64,000 nt of DNA from Sphingopyxis yananensis (GTDB lineage Bacteria; Pseudomonadota; Alphaproteobacteria; Sphingomonadales; Sphingomonadaceae). A program made the position numbers and the translations under genes. Shown one piece after another: positions 60,623 through 64,000 of the stretch (its first letter is position 1; each line of letters starts with the position of its first letter). A model generated the notes under the pieces. That model ran no database searches. It was not told the DNA's origin and worked only from the letters and a program-made list of their open reading frames with translations. Where the stretch lies: contig NZ_JAJEWI010000006.1 of assembly GCF_020687785.1 (NCBI RefSeq), forward strand, positions 1 through 64,000. The letters run 5' to 3'.

Positions 60623-61771
60623 TCAACTGATCAACGCGGTATCCCGCACCCCCCGCCACATCAGCACCGCCTGCCGATGTTCGCGCACATCATGAACGCG
60701 AAGCCATTGCGCCCCTTGCGTCAAGGCATGGTAATGCAGCGCAATCGTGCCGCCCAAGCGATCATCCGCTGGGGCTTCCCCATCCAAGGCGCCAATCACC
60801 CGCTTGCGGCTGGCCGCGAACAACAGCGGACAGCCCAGCGCTTGAAACAGTGCCAATCCATTGAGCAGCGCCAGATTATCCGCCACGCCTTTGCCAAATC
60901 CGATGCCGGGGTCCAAAATCAAGCGGCCGCGCGATATACCGGCCGCTTCGCAGGCCAACACACGCTCTTCCAACATATCAAATATATCCAACACCGGATG
61001 GACATATCCGGCGCTGTCGCTACCCGCGCGCCCACTACCCGCCTCACCCGTTGGCATGGCAGCATGCATCAAGACAATGGCGGCATCCGATGATGCCGCG
61101 ACATCCATCGCGCGGTCATCATAGCGCAAAGCCGATACGTCATTGATAATCTTGGCTCCCGCCGCCAAAGCGGCTTCCATCACCAACGCTTTGCGGGTGT
61201 CCACCGACACGATGGCCCCGCCCCGTGCCAAGCCCGCAATCACCGGCTCCACCCGTTTGACCTCATCCCCCTCCCACACCGCTTGCGCCCCTGGGCGGGT
61301 GGACTCGCCGCCCACATCCAATATTTGCGCGCCAACGGCCCCCATGGCAAAGCCCGCATCAACGGCCGCCTGCACATCGGAAAAACGCCCACCGTCAGAA
61401 AAACTGTCGGGCGTAACATTTAAAATGCCCATCAATTGCGGTTCATGAAAGCGAAGGACGCGTTCACCAAAAATCAGCGGAGCTTTGGGCCGAACCACGG
61501 CCTGATGCTGCATGATCGCGCGCTGACCCAAGGCGGACGGCATGAACCCCAACCACTGGTCCCAGTCCTGCACCGAAACAATCGTCGATGATATAACGCC
61601 TTGGTCGCGCAGGCTGATATGCCATGCCGAAAACCAAATCAGGCTGTCACCCAGCCGCAATGCACCGTCATCCGATTCATGGGGACGATCAACAAAGCAG
61701 GTGGGGCGGCAATAAATGCGCGCATCCCGCCCCGCTTTGCCAAGGTCGGACGGTGTCAGCGGACGAAACAT
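60623..61771 (-). CDS. folP: Dihydropteroate synthase with N-terminal extension
   Basis: A 382-residue protein. The C-terminal ~270 residues are a normal DHPS TIM barrel: MGILNVTPDSFSDGGRFSDV, GGESTRPGA, GAIVSVDTRKALVMEAALAA, KIINDVSALRYDDRAMDVAA, ILDPGIGFGKGVADNLALL and FAASRKRVIGALDGEAPADD. It condenses p-aminobenzoate with dihydropterin pyrophosphate in folate synthesis. The first ~110 residues (with two Cys and WFSAWHISLR) are an extra domain of unknown role. Start 61771 lies 1 bp beyond the ccrM stop, so the gene follows ccrM closely. Confidence 0.92.
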   Translation of the reverse strand: MFRPLTPSDLGKAGRDARIYCRPTCFVDRPHESDDGALRLGDSLIWFSAWHISLRDQGVISSTIVSVQDWDQWLGFMPSALGQRAIMQHQAVVRPKAPLIFGERVLRFHEPQLMGILNVTPDSFSDGGRFSDVQAAVDAGFAMGAVGAQILDVGGESTRPGAQAVWEGDEVKRVEPVIAGLARGGAIVSVDTRKALVMEAALAAGAKIINDVSALRYDDRAMDVAASSDAAIVLMHAAMPTGEAGSGRAGSDSAGYVHPVLDIFDMLEERVLACEAAGISRGRLILDPGIGFGKGVADNLALLNGLALFQALGCPLLFAASRKRVIGALDGEAPADDRLGGTIALHYHALTQGAQWLRVHDVREHRQAVLMWRGVRDTALIS

Positions 61772-61772
61772 A

Positions 61773-63113
<1,341 letters not shown>

Positions 63114-63143
63114 TTATTTTTCAGATATGCGCAAAGACGCCCG

Positions 63144-63731
63144 CTAAATCAGTGACAATTGGGCAATAGGGGCAAAGCTGCGCCGATGAAATGCGGTCGG
63201 ACCATATTCACGCAGCGCCGCCATATGTTGTGCCGTCCCATATCCGGCATTTTTTTCCCAACCATATTGGGGGTGCAATTGAGCCGCGTCGCGCATCAAG
63301 GCATCGCGATGTTCTTTGGCAATGATACTGGCAGCCGAAATTTCGTCGTGCAGCGCATCGCCGCCCACAATCGCCCGCGCCTTATACCCCCAGCGTGGCA
63401 GGCGGTTGCCGTCCACCAACACCTCATCCAGCATCAACGACGGCGCAGCAGCCGCGCCCTGCGCCGCCACCAGTCCATCCACCGCGCGGGTCATCGCCAG
63501 AAAGGTTGCTTGCAAAATGTTGATTTCGTCGATTTCCTCGACGCTGGCGATGCCGACGGCCCAGCGGCAACGCGCCTTAATCTCGCCCTCCAGCACCGCG
63601 CGGCGCTTGGGCGATAATTTTTTGCTGTCATTCAGGCCAACGATGCCACCGTCACACAAAATCACGGCTGCGGCGACCACCGGCCCGGCCAATGGTCCCC
63701 GCCCTGCTTCATCAACCCCTGCGACCATCAT
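63144..63731 (-). CDS. rnhB: Ribonuclease HII
   Basis: A 195-residue RNase HII. Motifs are MVAGVDEAGRGPLAGPVVAA with the catalytic Asp-Glu, the GLNDSKKLSPKRRAVL region, and the later catalytic Asp in GDALHDEISAASIIAKEHRD. It removes ribonucleotides and RNA primers from DNA. Length is typical. It is upstream of the GANTC cluster on the same strand as ccrM, and its start is 6 bp past the stop of the VOC gene, suggesting one transcript. Confidence 0.95.
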   Translation of the reverse strand: MMVAGVDEAGRGPLAGPVVAAAVILCDGGIVGLNDSKKLSPKRRAVLEGEIKARCRWAVGIASVEEIDEINILQATFLAMTRAVDGLVAAQGAAAAPSLMLDEVLVDGNRLPRWGYKARAIVGGDALHDEISAASIIAKEHRDALMRDAAQLHPQYGWEKNAGYGTAQHMAALREYGPTAFHRRSFAPIAQLSLI

Positions 63732-63737
63732 CGCCGA

Positions 63738-64000
63738 TCAGCCCATGCGCCACGGCGGAAAGCGGCGAAATTCGGCGGCCTGATACAGGCAGATGCGATT
63801 TCCATCGGGGTCCGCCAAATGGGCCTCGCGCCAACCCCATGCTTCGTCCTTGGGCATTTGGTCGAACCGCACACCGCGCCGCGCCAAATAGGCGACCCAT
63901 GCGTCCAACGCCCCGCTTTCCAAATAAACCGTGGTGCCGCCGCTAATGGCACAGCCACCCTGCAAGGATAAGGTCACGCCATTGGCCGCTTCAAATCGAG
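63738..64000 (-). CDS. VOC-family protein, truncated by the window edge
   Basis: The C-terminal part (about 87 residues visible) of a vicinal-oxygen-chelate protein: FEAANGVTLSLQGGCAISGG, VYLESGALDAWVAYLARRGV, then AHLADPDGNRICLYQAAEF, the usual closing strand with DPDGN. The N-terminus lies beyond base 64000. These proteins include glyoxalases and antibiotic-binding proteins; no substrate is implied. It is upstream of rnhB on the same strand. Confidence 0.8.
   Translation of the reverse strand, partial: RFEAANGVTLSLQGGCAISGGTTVYLESGALDAWVAYLARRGVRFDQMPKDEAWGWREAHLADPDGNRICLYQAAEFRRFPPWRMG

Overview
The window looks like a chromosomal segment of an alphaproteobacterium, most likely a sphingomonad (order Sphingomonadales). 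Support: a CcrM-type GANTC adenine methyltransferase, an EipA/DUF1134 envelope protein, a proton-pumping transhydrogenase in the split PntAA/PntAB/PntB form, a petABC bc1 operon, three large TonB-dependent receptors, and an STN-receptor/FecI/FecR signalling set. Base composition looks moderate (my estimate, not counted) with AT-rich intergenic stretches. The taxonomic call is inference from gene content.

Layout. (1) 1-8.3 kb: tRNA-Thr(CGU), a secreted zincin-like protein, and a TonB receptor divergent from a secreted fusion of cyanophycinase and isoaspartyl peptidase, which is followed by an Lrp/AsnC regulator. This reads as a catabolic unit for cyanophycin or another beta-aspartyl peptide. 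(2) 8.3-12.7 kb: mannose-6-phosphate isomerase, small proteins, a cold-shock protein, and a universal stress protein behind an FNR/FixK-like box. (3) 12.7-21.5 kb: an STN-type TonB receptor divergent from an ECF sigma/FecR pair, then an operon of an outer-membrane barrel protein and an exported amidohydrolase. (4) 21.5-30 kb: a degraded sequence, then a collapsed prophage at tRNA-Ser(GCU). The prophage is bounded by a 14-bp repeat of the tRNA 3' end (22182-22195 and 29917-29930). It retains AlpA, a methylase-like gene, HNH and both terminase subunits, but TerL and the integrase are fused tail to tail by a deletion and most genes carry nonsense or frameshift lesions. (5) 30-51.5 kb: dense housekeeping genes: eipA, apt, petABC, trmL-hemF, lipB, queC-queE, argD-argF-hslO, oxidoreductases, glmS and glmU, and a phosphoglycolate phosphatase-like gene. 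(6) 51.5-64 kb: a MarR regulator, a third TonB receptor overlapping maiA, an Asp/Glu racemase, the pnt operon led by a 39-residue aa3-oxidase subunit IV-like gene, a degenerate sigma-54-type regulator, folP, ccrM, rnhB and a truncated VOC gene.

Most notable items: the secreted bifunctional cyanophycin-degrading fusion with its receptor and regulator; nine GANTC sites in 123 bp upstream of ccrM, roughly on helical phase; the anatomy of the collapsed prophage, including a duplicated hairpin-HNH module; and an NtrC-like regulator missing its phospho-acceptor Asp, the Thr of GAFTGA, the Walker B Glu and an arginine finger.
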